This document shows, piece after piece, positions 44,904-57,200 of a DNA stretch of 64,000 nucleotides. Numbering within the stretch: position 1 is the stretch's first letter; each line of letters begins with the position of its first letter. Below the pieces are notes generated by a model that worked only from the letters and a program-made list of their open reading frames with translations, did no database searches and was not told the DNA's origin. The translations under genes were made by a program, and so were the position numbers. Origin of the DNA: Armigeres subalbatus (Eukaryota; Arthropoda; Insecta; Diptera; Culicidae); contig NC_085141.1 of the NCBI RefSeq assembly GCF_024139115.2, positions 29,589,242 to 29,653,241 of the forward strand. The letters run 5' to 3'.

Positions 44904-45035
44904 ACATCACCTCAATTCGTCGAACTGAGTCGATTGGTATATAACACTATGGGTCTCCGGGCCTTCTATAAAAAGTATGTTTTTGGAGCGATCATATAGC
45001 CTTTACCGTATGCTTAGTATACGAGAAAGGCAAAA
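44425..45035. mobile_element. MITE-like repeat with CA microsatellite
   Basis: Starts 'ccctgattaatccacctagc...gtgcctttctcg' and ends 'acgagaaaggcaaaaaa', giving short inverted tips. Internally the module 'gaccaatttt.aataggaaac' to 'gcgagtaaatcggtt' occurs twice (44520 and 44695). Noncoding. Family members are also at 12.0 and 43.5-44.4 kb. Confidence 0.65.
44817..44900. repeat. CA microsatellite
   Basis: About 42 uninterrupted CA dinucleotides. It explains the HTHT and CVCV poly-dipeptide ORFs on both strands. Confidence 0.98.
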
Positions 45036-45039
45036 AATA

Positions 45040-45335
45040 TCAAATCTTTATCAATAAGTTTTTATTAGAACTAGCTTTTATTTAAAACTAGTCGACCCGG
45101 CGAACGTTGTCCTGCATAGTAGGCGAAAAAACGCGTTGTGAACTGCCCATGCAAAATTTCCATACGAATCTGAATTTTAGTTTTTCATGATTTATTCAGC
45201 CCTACTCGTGATTTTTGCATGAGGAAATATCATATAAACCCGTCGGAAATGATAACGAACGTAACTGCTGAAGAAATAAAGAGAATCCATTCAGCCGTTT
45301 TCGAGTTATGTTTATTTTTATTATATAGAGAAGAT
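45040..45335. repeat. possible dispersed element end
   Basis: The phrase 'actagtcgacccggcgaacg' through 'tcgagttatgtttattttt' and a terminal 'attatatag' resembles noncoding 3' ends widespread in arthropod genomes. No coding part is present. Class uncertain. Confidence 0.35.
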
Positions 45336-46489
45336 ATTTACGATAAAACATGCCAAAAGTATATTCCTATAAAGAATTCATGAGAATAGCCGAAGAATTC
45401 TGGTCAGTTGTAAAACCCGGTTTCGAGTCGGGAATTGCTTGGAAACCTCCCAAACTGTCGCAATTACAGTCTATCCATTATCACACAGGAATTGGACATT
45501 TTTGGTAAAATATTCCAAAAAAATCTTAGTGACCTTTTCAATTACAGATGATAAGAAGCATAAAATTTTCGTTTTGACAGATTTTTCGCTCGACTGATTA
45601 ACGCCTCCAATTATAGTTCTTACTTAAATTATAAATGAACCAATCAGGTACGCCCCACTATTACAATAACTCTGGCGCCGTCACTGGGTGCAATGCATTT
45701 CCTTAGCAGCAGCGCATTTTTAAGGGCGCGATGACAATTGCCGTTGAAAGGTTAGCAAAAAGGCGTATCGCTGTTCCTCATCTCAGAAAAGGAAAAACGG
45801 AGTAGGGCATCGAATTTCATGCTTGGAAGAGAATTGGAGTACTTGCTGATAGATGACGGTGGAAAATGTGCCCACCGTTTGTTACCTTCATAATCATGCT
45901 CATCGGATGTTGAAGTGCAAAAGCTTGTTCTGATTTGGAATTTTCCTCTGATGTTATCATAGTTGGAAAACGGGACATGCTCTTTCGTAACGATGGAAGC
46001 AATGAAGATTATGACATTATTTATATTCATTTGTTTTTTACAGGCTTTAAAAATGAACAATTTGTTTTTTACATTTCTACCTTTCATCAAATACTAGCCG
46101 CTGATTTCAGAAATACTATCTTGGGTTGAGTTTTCCAAACTTATAACATCCGTCAAGCAACAAAATCAGAAAATATCCAAAAACACCAATCATATGTTCT
46201 AACTTTCATCAAATATTAGCCGCTGCCTTTAAAGTTAGACATTACAAAACAAACTTATACGTAATAGGCACATTGTTAACCCTTCTCATTCTAGTGTTGA
46301 ATAAATTATAGTTCAATCATAAGTAGGATTGAACTACGTAGAACAGCACCATTCCGACAAGGAGCCATTTATCACATTTGGTTGAAAGCCAGGAAATACC
46401 AAACCGCATAACACCGTTACCCAGTTTTCCGGGATGTTTTTCCATCACCGCCGTGACTCGACTCTGATTAATGCATATCACAAGATTTC
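45336..46489. other. unassigned; ~120-bp partial duplication
   Basis: The phrase 'ctttcatcaaata.tagccgctg' occurs at 46081 and 46201. A small inverted pair (tagttcaatcat...ggattgaacta) is near 46310. No gene recognised. Confidence 0.35.
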
Positions 46490-47027
46490 AATTTCCCCTT
46501 TTCTTCTCTCCATTATTCCAGATCGATTCAAAACCAATTCACCTCGTGCCGGATCGGTGGTAGGTAAATCACCGCTGCTGCTCAGCTGAAACAGAGTGAT
46601 CAACGCGCTCCAAGAAGACGCGATTGCATCACCGCCCCGCCGAGGCACGACGAAACGAACGCATTTGCAATTTGCGCTCGACGACCGCCCGGCTCCTTCT
46701 GGCTGGAGGACGACCCATCGATCTCTGCACGCGGACCAGAAGAAGCGAAGAAGAAAAAAGGGCTCGAAGAATGAATGTGCCACGGCTCGGTGGTTCAGTG
46801 GAGGCGGTCGAGGTGGAAAGCAGACGCCACCTTTGAGATACTAATGAAGATGGTGGTTTTCGATTCGGAGTGATGAAATAAGATTAACGGCGACGATTTT
46901 TGTGTTGATTGGATTGAAATCTTGGCGGGAAATACGACGTGCGAGGGGAAAGAAGAAACAATCACCGAAGTGAGTGACGAAGCCCACGTAGAAGGCGATT
47001 CCACTGGACCGAAACGTCGATTGAAAG
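46490..47027 (+). other. candidate 5' untranslated exon of a host gene
   Basis: A GC-richer, non-repetitive island ends in a donor-like AAAG-GTAGGA at 47028; another GTGAGT occurs near 46968. The final ~130 bp is open in one frame (…CEGKEETITEVSDEAHVEG…) but lacks an in-frame ATG after the preceding stops, so a leader exon is more likely than a coding one. I cannot identify a gene. Confidence 0.25.
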
Positions 47028-47752
47028 GTAGGAAATATTTCTCATATTGGTTGGATTAGTAGGGATCACATGTATACTTTTATGCAAAAGTTAAGATGAA
47101 AAATCAGTTTTCAAAGTTTTTGCACAAGATTTTACATTATCGCATGTCTATAAAGTCATCAAATATGCAATACTAAAAACATAAATGATAAAAATATATG
47201 AAATTGTTAAAAAAAAATACTGTTGTTAAAAAAATGGGTCAATGAAATAACTTCATAATGTGGAAGTCCGTAACCTCCAGGATCCAAATAATCGAGGAAT
47301 GCCTGTGTTGCATAATTATGGCATGTCATGCGTGGAATTGGATTACAATTGCACGTCCTGGTGCCTGCAACAGCAAGGGCCAACGCACCGACAAGGTGGC
47401 GTCTTGTATTTTATTTTCTGCGACGCGGTTTCTGATGACTGAGAAATTTCCGTTTGTTTTTGCTCGCTCCAACCAAGAGGATATAAATCATTATCCATTT
47501 CCGTGATCGTTAATCGCTTACCGAATTTCCAATTGGGGGGCAAGTTCTCAAATACAGTGAACTCGAATGCTATTGCGTTTCGTTATGATCGGAGCAATTG
47601 ACATCCGCTTCGAAAGTGATGCAGCCGGCTGCTTGCAATGAACAATTATCAATAAAACAAACAAATGACAAAAAGTGACATTTAAACAGGTTTCTGTTTC
47701 ACGTGTTTTATCCCAATGATCCGTTTCATCCCGACAGTCGTAAATATTTTCC
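47028..47752. other. unassigned sequence
   Basis: AT-rich with no recognisable element; overlapping short ORFs at 47258-47543 have no known motif. Confidence 0.3.
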
Positions 47753-48194
47753 TTAACCTTCCTAATGCATTAGAAAAAAGTTACACATTGTGCATTGGGG
47801 TCCATTTGGACCCAAGATTTCATCTCGATCACAAAAACTCAAATTTCAACCAATTTTCGATCTTTAGGCACCAAACGAAAGCTGTAGGTTCCAATAACAA
47901 GCCCACGGGGTGATTCATCCAAATTGATCACTCTAGTCCCCGGGGAACCTGTGCTAAAGAGGTACTGTTTGAGCTTCTCAATTTGGCACCAAATTATCGA
48001 GTTTCGTGTTATGAAACATAAAATTGCTTGCAAATATGTGCTCTGATGATCCCAACTGTATTTGTTATATTGTATATGCCATTTCTGGGCAAATTTATCC
48101 CTCGTGCGGTCATCGGAAGGCCCTCTGGAAGATCCGGAACTTCCGTAAAATTGGCCAATTGTAAAAGTTCATCCCAGAGCTTCGCGATTTTTTG

Positions 48195-49430
48195 AAATCC
48201 ATTCATTCTGGCAAATTGTGGGGGCTTTCAATAGTTAAAGCCTTCTGTGACCTACAAATGTCCCAGAAACGGTCCTCCGGAAGATCCGGAACATCCGTAA
48301 AACAGCCAATTCCAAAAGTTTATCCTAGAGTGTCGCGATTTTTTTTTAAAACCATTCATTCTGGCAAATTGTGAATGCAATCAATAGGTAAAGTCTTCTG
48401 TGACCTAAAAATGTCCCAGAAATGGGCCTCCGGAAGATCCGTAAAAGTGGCCAATTCTGAAAGTTCATCCCAGAGCTTCGCGATTTTTTGATAACCATTC
48501 ATTCTAGCAAATTGTGGGTGCAATCAATAGTTATAGCCTTCTGTGACCTACAAATGTCCCAGAAACGGTCCTCCGGAAGATCCGGAACATCCGTAAAATG
48601 GCAAATTCCAAAAGTTCACTTTAGAGTATCGCGATTTTTTTTAAACCATTCATTCTGGCAAATTGTGGGTGCAATCAATAGTAAATGTCTTCTGTGACCT
48701 CCAAATGCCCCAGAAACGGTCCTTCGGTAGATCTGGAACATCCGTAAAAGTGGTCAATTCTAAAAGTTAATCCCAGATCTCCACGATTTTTTCGTAATCA
48801 TTCATTCTGGCAAATTGTGAGTGCAATTAATAGTGAATGTCTTCTGTGACCTACAAATCCCCCATGAATATTTCTCCGGAAGATCCAGAACATCCGTAAA
48901 ATAGTCAATTCCAAAAGTTCATCCCAGAGCTTCACGATTTTTTGCCAACCATTCATTCTGGCAAATTGTGGGTGCAACAAACAGTTAAAGTCTTCTGTGA
49001 CTCCAAAATGTCCCAGAAACGGTCCTTCGGATGATCGGGAACAGCGAATGGATAATGCAATCAATAGTGAAAGTCAATTTTGGCCCGAAATGACCACAAT
49101 GCGGTCCTCAAGGAGCCCGAAACATCCGTAAAATAGGTTAATCCTAAAGTTTGATCCCAGACTTGAGCACTTTTGTTAGCATTCACGTCGTAAGGGTGAA
49201 TTATATGTGAAGTAAATAGTGAAAGTCCTCTGTGACCTACCAAAAGTTAATCACATTCGATTTTTTAACCATTAACATTCACATTGTTAACGGCTCCGGT
49301 TCTCCGGGAAATTTAGGACATCCGCTAAAATTATGAATTCCAGAAGTTTCTCCCAGAGCTCCACATTTTATTTCGAAAACATCCATAGCGGAGAAGTGAT
49401 TGTGCAATCAATAGGGGAAGGTGGAGAGAC
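48195..49430 (-). repeat. ~150-bp tandem array, left arm
   Basis: About eight units sharing 'ccattcattctggcaaatt', 'cttctgtgacctacaaatg' and 'ctccggaagatccggaacat'. Spacing is near 153 bp (48199, 48352, 48495). The last units before 49400 are diverged. Confidence 0.8.
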
Positions 49431-50194
49431 TTGATCCCCGGGAGACTTGATCCCCGGGAGACTTGATCACCCCCCGTTTTATCGAGAACTGAAATAGTTT
49501 TGTTCTAACGTATTTTTTTTAGCGGTTTGTGTGTTTTGACTTTCCCAAAGTTTTTTTTTTGGCCACGCAAAATTTTCACAACTTTTCATAACAATGACGA
49601 AATGCTTTCGTTTTTTCACAGCACAAAGCCATAAATATGCTAAATGCTCTGTACTGATGAAAATGTCAACATTAAATCAAAGTTTTAAGACATTTGGATT
49701 TGAAGTTATTGCCTTTGCCTCAATATGGGGACAATTGATCCCTCATTAGTTTATTTATTTTATTTCGTCAACCAACTCAGACTAGTACATATACATATAC
49801 ATGTTTGTTTTTGTAATGCTATAGTATGATTAAATAATAGTTTTTTTTAGTAAAGTGATGTATAATTTTGATTTTGAATTTATTTGCTGAATTTGTAATG
49901 TTTGTTCTTTGAAAATATTGTTTGTTGTTATGCCGAGACATTGTTAAGTCAATAGTTTCGCAGTGTTGATTGTAAACAGCCATCATTCGGTTGAGAGGCC
50001 CAATTTCGGCGTAATTTGTTCGGCAGCGGTTGGTTAAAAATAATGTTCTATGTTGAAGTAGCCGAGAAGATATGTAAAAAATAAATTTCGATAATTCTTA
50101 GAGAGTCTGTGTGGAAATCGCGTATGTTTATTTATTTTTGGTTGTGATACATCGGAAATCAGAAAAAGGGATCAAGTCAACCCAGTCTCCCCTA
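49412..50194. mobile_element. nested MITE-like element
   Basis: Tips TAGGGGAAGGTGGAGAGACTTG and its partner CAACCCAGTCTCCCCTA are inverted. A short tandem of 'gggagacttgatcccc' lies at the left end. The interior is AT-rich and noncoding. Inserted between diverged ~150-bp units. Confidence 0.6.
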
Positions 50195-50380
50195 ATTGGA
50201 ATTTTCTAAGACGTCTGAATGTGCACAGAACCGTCCGCCGGGACGTCAGGAATATCAGTGAAAATGGTCAATTCCAAAAGTTTATCCCACAGCTTTGCTA
50301 ATTTTCGCTTTCATCCATATGGGTGAATTATGTACGCAAGCAATAGCGAAAATCCTCCGTGATATTCAATGACAATAATT

Positions 50381-50545
50381 AAAGTCGAGTCAAGTACGAG
50401 ACACTGAAGACGGCCTTACTGTTAAGGTCGAAATACGTATCTGCAAAACACATAGTGGAATCAAATCAATTGGTGGAATCAAGTGGAATTGTACAAACTC
50501 GTCTGATGACAAGTAATGACATTCCACTGATAGCTCAAAATAATT
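50381..50545 (+). repeat. dispersed repeat with hammerhead-like motif, copy 2
   Basis: Second copy of the 2851-3010 repeat. CTGAAGA at 50404-50410, hairpin GGCCTTA/TAAGGTC, GAAA at 50430-50433. The outer strand TGTC of copy 1 is TGCA here, so the first helix is weakened. It also has extra 'gtggaatcaa' repeats. Confidence 0.55.
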
Positions 50546-50659
50546 TTCTTATCAATAATAAAAATTCCTTCATAAAATCCGGAACATCCGTAAAAGACGC
50601 CAAATCCAACAGTTAGCGTAACAGATCATCATTAGCCAGCGACGGCGGCGTGGTGGTGT

Positions 50660-50950
50660 TCCTCGTTGAATTCCTCCGAAGCTTCTCCAGAAGCTCCTCT
50701 GGAAGTTATTCAAGAACTTCCTCCGGAAGTTCGTTTAGAAGTTCCTCCGGTAATCCTTTCGGAAGTTCATCAAGTAATCCCTCGGAAAGTTCCTAAAGAA
50801 TTCTGAGAGTTCTTCCGCAAATCTCTCCAGAAGTTCATCAAGTAATTCCTCGGGGAGCTGCTCCGGGAGTTCCACTGAACTTCTTCCGGAAGTTCCTCCA
50901 AAAATTCTCAACGAAGTGTTCGGAAGTTCCTCCGTGAATTCTTTTTCGAA
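50660..50950. repeat. degenerate minisatellite
   Basis: Units such as 'gttcctccggaagttcatca' and 'agtaattcctcggggagc' of the GGAATTCC style. Lies inside the fold-back element. Confidence 0.6.
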
Positions 50951-53560
50951 TTGGCCACATTCACGGATGTTCCGGATCTTCCGGAGTACCATTACCGTAC
51001 AGTACCAAAAACTTTTAATATTGATTGCAAACACAATTCGCCAGGATAGGTGGTTACGAAAAAATCGCGATGCTCTGAGATATTATTTTGGAATTGGAGC
51101 ACTTTAAAGAATGAACTGGATCTTCCGGAGGACCGTTTCTTAAGCACTTGGAGGTCACAGAAGACTTTCCCTATTAATTTGCCAGAATGAAAGGATACGA
51201 AAAAAAATCACTGGGCCGAAGTTTTGGAATTGTCCACTTTTACGGATGTTTCAGATCTTCCGAAGGATTGTTTCTATGACATTTGTAGACCACAGAAGAC
51301 TTTCACTATTGATTGCACCCACAATTCACCAGAATGGATGGTTACAAAAAAATTGCTATGCTCTGGGTTGAACTTCTGGAATGGCCACTTTCACGGATGT
51401 TCCGGATCTTCTGGAGGACCGTTTTTGTGGCATTTTGGAGGTCACAGAAGTGAAGCGGGCTTGGTAGTCATATGGCTACTGCTTCTGCCTCATACGCAGG
51501 AGGTCGTGGGTTCAATCCCAGGTCCGTTCCATTTTCCTACTTTGTATCTTCCTCTATATTTCTCATGTTCTAGCAATCGCTAGAACTGGAAATGGACTTT
51601 CATACCGTTTCCATCTTTATTCCTATACCTTCAACTTGAGTATTCTAACAGTAATCTGCTAGAATTGGAAATGAACTATAGAGCTCGTTTCCTACATCCA
51701 ATTAAAAATTCCATCAGTTACCTTCTCCTATCTATCACATTGGCAGCTCGTTAACCAAGACGAACCTCTGCCTCTCCAACCTAACCCAGAAATTCCAACA
51801 AATTCCGCATGAACTCGTGGCAAGTGCAGAGGTATATTCGGCTTGCAGTGGGCGAGTGATTGCATCATCATTTCCTCCCCCTTCCCTACATTGACTTGCA
51901 TTCTGACGTGGCAGGCGCCAGTATGACCTAACAAATGAGATCACCAGTACTTGTACATTGAAGATGTGTGCTAGTCCCAAGCAAACATCTGTTGGTTCCC
52001 TGTGCAAGAACAGCTGATCTGGTCATAATGGAGTAGCAACTACGAGCAGTCAATCAAGCTCAAGCTCAAGCTCATTTTGGAGGTCACAGAAGATTTTCAT
52101 TATTGATTGCATCCATAATGCGCCAGAATGTATTATTATGAAAAAAAAAATACAAAGCGAACGAACTTTTGAAATTGGCTATTTTTACGGATTTTCCAGA
52201 TCTACCGAAGGACCGTTTCTGGGACATTTAGGGGTCACTGAAGACTTTCACTATTTATTGCACGTACAATTTGTCAGAATGGATGCTTACGAAAAAATCA
52301 CGAAGCTCTGGGATGAACTTTTGGAATTGGCCATTTTACGGATGTTCCGGATCTTCCGGAGGACCGTTTCTGGGACATTTTGGAGTCACAGAAGACATTA
52401 ACTGTTTATTGCACCCACAATTTGCCAGAATGAATGATTATCAAAAAATCGCGAAGCTCTGGCACGAACTTTTGGAATTGGCCATTTTACGGATGTTCCG
52501 GATCTTCCGGAGAACCATTTCTGGGGCATTTGGAGGTCACAGAAGACATTTACTATTGAATGCACCCACAATTTGCCAGAAATAATGGTTACGAAAAAAT
52601 CGCCGGGCTCTGGGATTAACTTTTAGAATTGGCCACTTTTGTGGATGTACCGGATCTTCCAAAGGACCGTTTCTGGGACATTTGAAGATCACAGAAGACT
52701 TTACCTATTGATTGCACCCACAATTTGCCCGAAAACCAAAAAATCGCGAAACTCTATGATGAACCTTTGGAATTGGCCATTTCACGGATGTTCCGGATCT
52801 TCCGGAGAACCATTTCTGGGGCATTTGGAGGTCACAGAAGACATTTACTATTAATTGCACCCACAATTTGCCAGAATGAATGGTTACGAAAATATCGCGG
52901 AGCTCTGGGATTAAATTTCTGAATTGGCCACTTTTACGGATGTTCCGGATCTTCCGGAGGACCGTTTCTGGGACATTTGTAGGTCACAGAGGGCTTTAAC
53001 CATTGATTGCACCCACAAATTGCCAGAATGAATGGTTATCAAAAAATCGCGAAGCTCTGGCACGAACTTTTGGAATTGGCCATTTTACGGATGTTCCGGA
53101 TCTTTAGAAGAACCATTTCTGGGGCATTTGGAGGTCACAGAAGATATTTACTATTGATTGCACCCACAATTTGCCAGAATGAATGGTTACGAAAAAATCG
53201 CGGAGCTCTGGGATTAACTTTTAGAATTGGTCACTTTTACGGATGTTCCGGATCTTCCGGAAGACCGTTTCTGGGACATTTGGAGGTCACAGTAGACTTT
53301 ACCTATTGATTGCACCCACAATTTGCCAGAATGAAAGTTTTAAAAAAAATCGCGAAGCTCTAGGACAAACTTTTGGAATTGGCCGTTTTACGGATGTTCC
53401 GGATCTTCCGGAGGACCGTTTCTGGGACATTTGTAGGTCACAGAAGGCTTTAACTATTGATAGCCCCCACAATTTGCCAGAATGAATGGATTTCAAAAAA
53501 TCGCGAAGCTCTGGGATGAACTTTTAGAATTGGCCAATTTTACGGAAGTTCCGGATCTTC
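50940..53560 (+). repeat. ~150-bp tandem array, right arm
   Basis: About fourteen units, the reverse complement of the left-arm units (atgttccggatcttccggag, aatttgccagaatgaatgg, gaggtcacagaagac), interrupted by a SINE at 51451-52072. ORFs of 60-120 codons (RIFRRTISGAFGGHRR) are repeat artefacts. Confidence 0.85.
51451..52072 (+). mobile_element. tRNA-derived SINE with 20-bp target duplication
   Basis: The head has a tRNA-like A box (ggcttggtagtcatatggc) and B box (gggttcaatcccagg, near 51509). The 3' end is a short 'tcaagc' tandem tail. Flanking it, 51431-51450 and 52073-52092 are identical 20-bp segments of the host array unit, the target duplication left by reverse-transcriptase-driven insertion. 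At ~620 bp it is long for a SINE; the body may derive from another element. Confidence 0.85.
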
Positions 53561-54087
53561 CAGAGGGCCTTCCGATGACCGCTCGAGGGATAAATTTGCC
53601 CAGAAATGGCATATACAATATAACAAATACAGTTGGGATCATCAGAACACATATTTGCAAGCAATTTTATGTTTCATAACACGAAACTCGATAATTTGGT
53701 GCCAAATTGAGAAGCTCAAACAGTACCTCTTTAGCACAGGTTCCCCGGGGACTAGAGTGATCAATTTGGATGAATCACCCCGTGGGCTTGTTATTGGAAC
53801 CTACAGCTTTCGTTTGGTGCCTAAAGATCGAAAATTGGTTGAAATTTGAGTTTTTGTGATCGAGATGAAATTTTGGGTCCAAATGGACCCCAATGCACAA
53901 TGTGTCACTTTTTTTGTGGCGCCTCTCCTAGATGTCGCTGGAAGCTGATTTTCTCAGGGAATCCTTATTTCCGAAAGTTAGGAAAAGTCAGAATTTTTCA
54001 GATTTTTATCTCGTTGCGTTACAAAGTTACAGTGGTGTTTTGTGTGTGCTTGGGTCGAAATGGACCCCAATGCACTAGGAAGGTTAA

Positions 54088-55035
54088 GTTTCTTTTTCTT
54101 ATCGTAAGAGGACAACTGGAAAAGAAATAACACCGACAACAGTTGAACGTTTCGTAATGTCTGTGCGGTCAGCTTCCGTGGACGAAAGGCGTAGCACGTA
54201 AGAAATCTACATCTACGTCAAAAATGTAGAAAAATAATAAACATGAAGTTTTAGATCCTAGGTGTAATTGGAGTCAGGGTTGTAAATATTCGGCAGCACT
54301 GGATGAAGGTGATGTTTTTTTATATCATGCTTTTATTTTCTTCCTGCTTTGAAATCAACCTCACATTCCCGGAGTGGCAGGAAAGTAAACAACAGATCTC
54401 ACATCACCCACTGCGCCGCGAAGATGAAATTTACCACAGCAAAATGTACACATTCACCCACCAAATTGAAAAAATTCACCACGCGTTTAAATAGGCCACT
54501 CACAGTCATACGGTGAGGGGCGAACTGAGCAGCCTGTCAGAGTGACTTGTGAGTGGCTGAATGCGAAACTGACTGGTCGGTGTTGGAAATGATTTTTCGG
54601 CTGCACCCAGTCGCACTCACCACGGCGGGAATGAAGGCGACTGCAGATTATACTGAGATCCATGTTTTTCACTGCATTGACTGTGAAATATTTCTACCCT
54701 GATTGGAGTGATAACCGTCAGCCAATTTTTGAAGAACACAGAAACCATCTGGATTAGATCTATTTTTCATACTCTGGTGTAATCGGTGAACATGCTCCCC
54801 CACACAATTAGTTTTTTATTTCTACCAGGGATTGAATCCTAAAGAGAAAAAGCAAGTCTCTCATTTATCATCTCTGTATACATATACGATATGTAGCATA
54901 CCGCAAGAAACTTTTTTTCGCAAGCTGTCATGATAGAGAACTGATTAGGGATATTATACCCCATGATAAATTTCTTTTAGAAAGCTTCAAATGCGGGAAG
55001 CACTGGCTCTGATTATGCATTTCAACTTGTTCTAC
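54088..55035. other. unassigned sequence
   Basis: No recognisable gene or repeat. Short ORFs near 54303-54672 have no motif. Confidence 0.3.
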
Positions 55036-55562
55036 ACAGCTGTGCAAAAACCAACGAAGGAAACTCTTCGGAATTATCACGGAAAATGCTTCACAATTTC
55101 AACGAGTAGTTCTTCCAAGCTTCCAAGGACAATTCTTCAAAACTTCCACGAGCGAAATTCTGCGGATTTTCCACAGAAAATTCATCAGAACTTTTACAAG
55201 ACATTTTTCGGAATTTCTGAAGGAAAATTCTATAGAATTTTTACGGGAAATGTTTCAGCATTTCAACACAAAAATGTAAATAATTTTACCAGAAAATGCT
55301 TCGCAATTTAAAGTGCAAGTTATTTTAAATTCCCACGCGAATTTCTTCGGAATATCTAAAGAAAAACAGCCGGAATTTTTAACGAGATTTTTTTTTTTCG
55401 GAAATTCGAAAAATAACCTTCGGAATTTCGACCGAAACTTTTTTGGAATTTCTAAGGAAAATTCTTTGCAATTTTTAGGGATAATATTTTTAGTTATTCT
55501 TTTCAATTTCCACGGGAAGTTCATGGGAATTTTTACTAAAAAATCAGCAAAAAATCTATGTT
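55036..55562. repeat. degenerate minisatellite at the BEL insertion site
   Basis: Imperfect units (ttcggaatttctgaaggaaa, ttccacgggaagttcatggg) continue on the far side of the BEL element at 63696-63850, so the element landed inside this repeat. Confidence 0.55.
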
Positions 55563-55567
55563 ATATT
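55563..55567. other. 5-bp target site duplication (left)
   Basis: ATATT directly abuts the LTR start TGTCAG. The same ATATT follows the other LTR at 63691-63695. Confidence 0.85.
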
Positions 55568-55815
55568 TGTCAGCGACTGCAACCAGGGATGTTGCGACGT
55601 TATCGGCCGTACCTGCCGGAGAGAAGGGCCAAATGTCAGCGACTGCAACCAGGGATGTTGCGACGTTATCGGCCGTACCTGCCGGAGAGAATGGCCAAAT
55701 GTCAGCGACTGCAACCAGGGTTGTTGCGACGTTATCGGCCGTACCTGCCGAAAAAAATGTTTCAAAAATCAGCGACGGCAACCAGGGATGTTGCGATGTT
55801 ACCGGCCATACCTGT
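55568..55815. repeat. 66-bp tandem repeat in the 3' LTR
   Basis: Starts at 55568, 55634 and 55700, with a diverged fourth copy near 55770. Same unit as at 62975-63352. Produces open frames of 22-residue period in several frames. Confidence 0.9.
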
Positions 55816-55926
55816 GCTTCTATATTCCGCTTTTGGAATCAAATAAAGTAGACGATGATCAAGGGGAGTGATGGAAATTTTGGTAAAAGTTTGATAAAAA
55901 CAGCAGGGTAAAAACTTGATAAATAG

Positions 55927-57200
55927 TAGGGCTTCCATTTTTCCCGGGAATCAACTACCCGGGAAACGGGAAATAAAATTATAATTTCCCGGGATTTCCC
56001 GGGATCCCGGGAAATAAAAAAAAACTCTCGAAACTAATTCAAAATCGTAGTTTATATTTTTTCGTAAAACATGATTTCGAAAATATTCATTCGACATCAG
56101 GGATGCTTGCTATTTTGTCCTAAAATGATGAAAAGTTGTTGAAAGCCTGAGAAAGTTTTGGTTCAGTTCGAAATAAGTATCAGCATCTGCTCTGGCTCAA
56201 GAGTAAGATCTGCAGTGTCCTGATGAGCGCTGCTATGTGCTACTTTTCCATGTTTTTTCAAAACTTTTTTAGGTTGTATCCGCATTTTTTCCAGTTTTTG
56301 GACAAGGATTCTCTGCTATTATCGCCAAAATATTCCTAACAAGAACTATTATTATACTCGACTACTTTTTTTAGTGCATAGAGTCATCTGGTAAACTTTG
56401 AAGGATAAACCATTTTCCACAGGCGAATGAAATATTTGAAATGAGAATTCTTCCCTTCAAAATAAAAAAGAACTTTCAGGCGAGTGCTTGATTGTCGTAC
56501 TTTAATGATACTGACTATAACATTTTTTCAGTCAAACTTTGCTTGAAATGGCGAACAGCACCTAAAACGCATCAAATTGCAAAAGTTTTGCGTGTATTTG
56601 TTGTAAGACAGTAATGATCGCATACTAAAGACCTAAAATCTGTTTTTCCATCAAGATCTGTTAATTCACCAATATTATAAAATATTCAAATGAAATATTT
56701 CAGAAATATCTCAAAATACAGTTATCGGAATATGAGTCTGTTCGGGAATTGGAAAAAAAAAGGATTGAAAATCTTAAAAAACATTTGACAATAATGTAGG
56801 ACACACCTGCCAAAGCGGTCACTGCTATTGCCTGAATATCTGCGAACATTGGTATCTCTGCTGTTTCACCACAGACACTAAATTTTTATTTCGACTGAAT
56901 TCGACCTACTGAATAAACGAACAATAGATAAAAACGTATGATTCTGTAGCATTTTTAGTTAAAACTTAAATTCTTAAACTTCAAAAGTAAAATAAAAAGT
57001 GAAATGATGCTAGTAAAAAAATATAATTGATATCCCAAAATCAGTTATCATCAAATTTAAAAAAATAAGACAATTATTACAAAATATTTGAGTAGGTTCA
57101 TTTCCCGGGAAATTCGGGAAACTGATACATAAATCCCGGGAATCGGGAATCCCGGGAAATATGATTTCCCGGGAAATCGTTTCCGGGAATGGAAGCCCTA
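55927..57200. mobile_element. non-autonomous hAT-like element in the LTR
   Basis: Inverted tips TAGGGCTTCCATT (left) and AATGGAAGCCCTA (right) are flanked by the 8-bp duplication ATAAATAG (55919-55926 and 57201-57208), the hallmark of hAT transposons. The intact LTR at 63.4 kb shows the empty site. Both subterminal zones are packed with TTTCCCGGGA motifs, likely transposase-binding sites. No ORF of 60 codons or more lies inside. Confidence 0.88.

Larger units (their letters stand above)
47753..54087. mobile_element. 6.3-kb TTAA-bounded fold-back element
   Basis: Ends TTAA-CCTTCCTAATGCATT (from 47753) and AATGCACTAGGAAGG-TTAA (to 54087) are inverted copies flanked by TTAA, as in piggyBac-type elements. 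The inverted arms continue: ~400 bp at 47785-48190 is almost identical to the reverse complement of 53500-53900, including 'ggggtccatttggaccc'. Inside, each arm is a tandem array of ~150-bp units pointing toward each other. No transposase is visible. It hosts a nested MITE, a hammerhead-like repeat, a degenerate minisatellite and a SINE. Confidence 0.75.

Noticed and set aside
44497..44999. Poly-CV and poly-HT ORFs
   Set aside because: Direct consequence of the CA microsatellite.
51451..51540. Functional tRNA gene at the B box near 51509
   Set aside because: Part of a SINE bounded by an exact 20-bp duplication; long non-tRNA body follows.
52138..53309. Series of 60-105-residue ORFs (RIFRRTISGAF-like) as a gene family
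   Set aside because: They repeat with the ~150-bp array unit and have mirror-image counterparts in the left arm.
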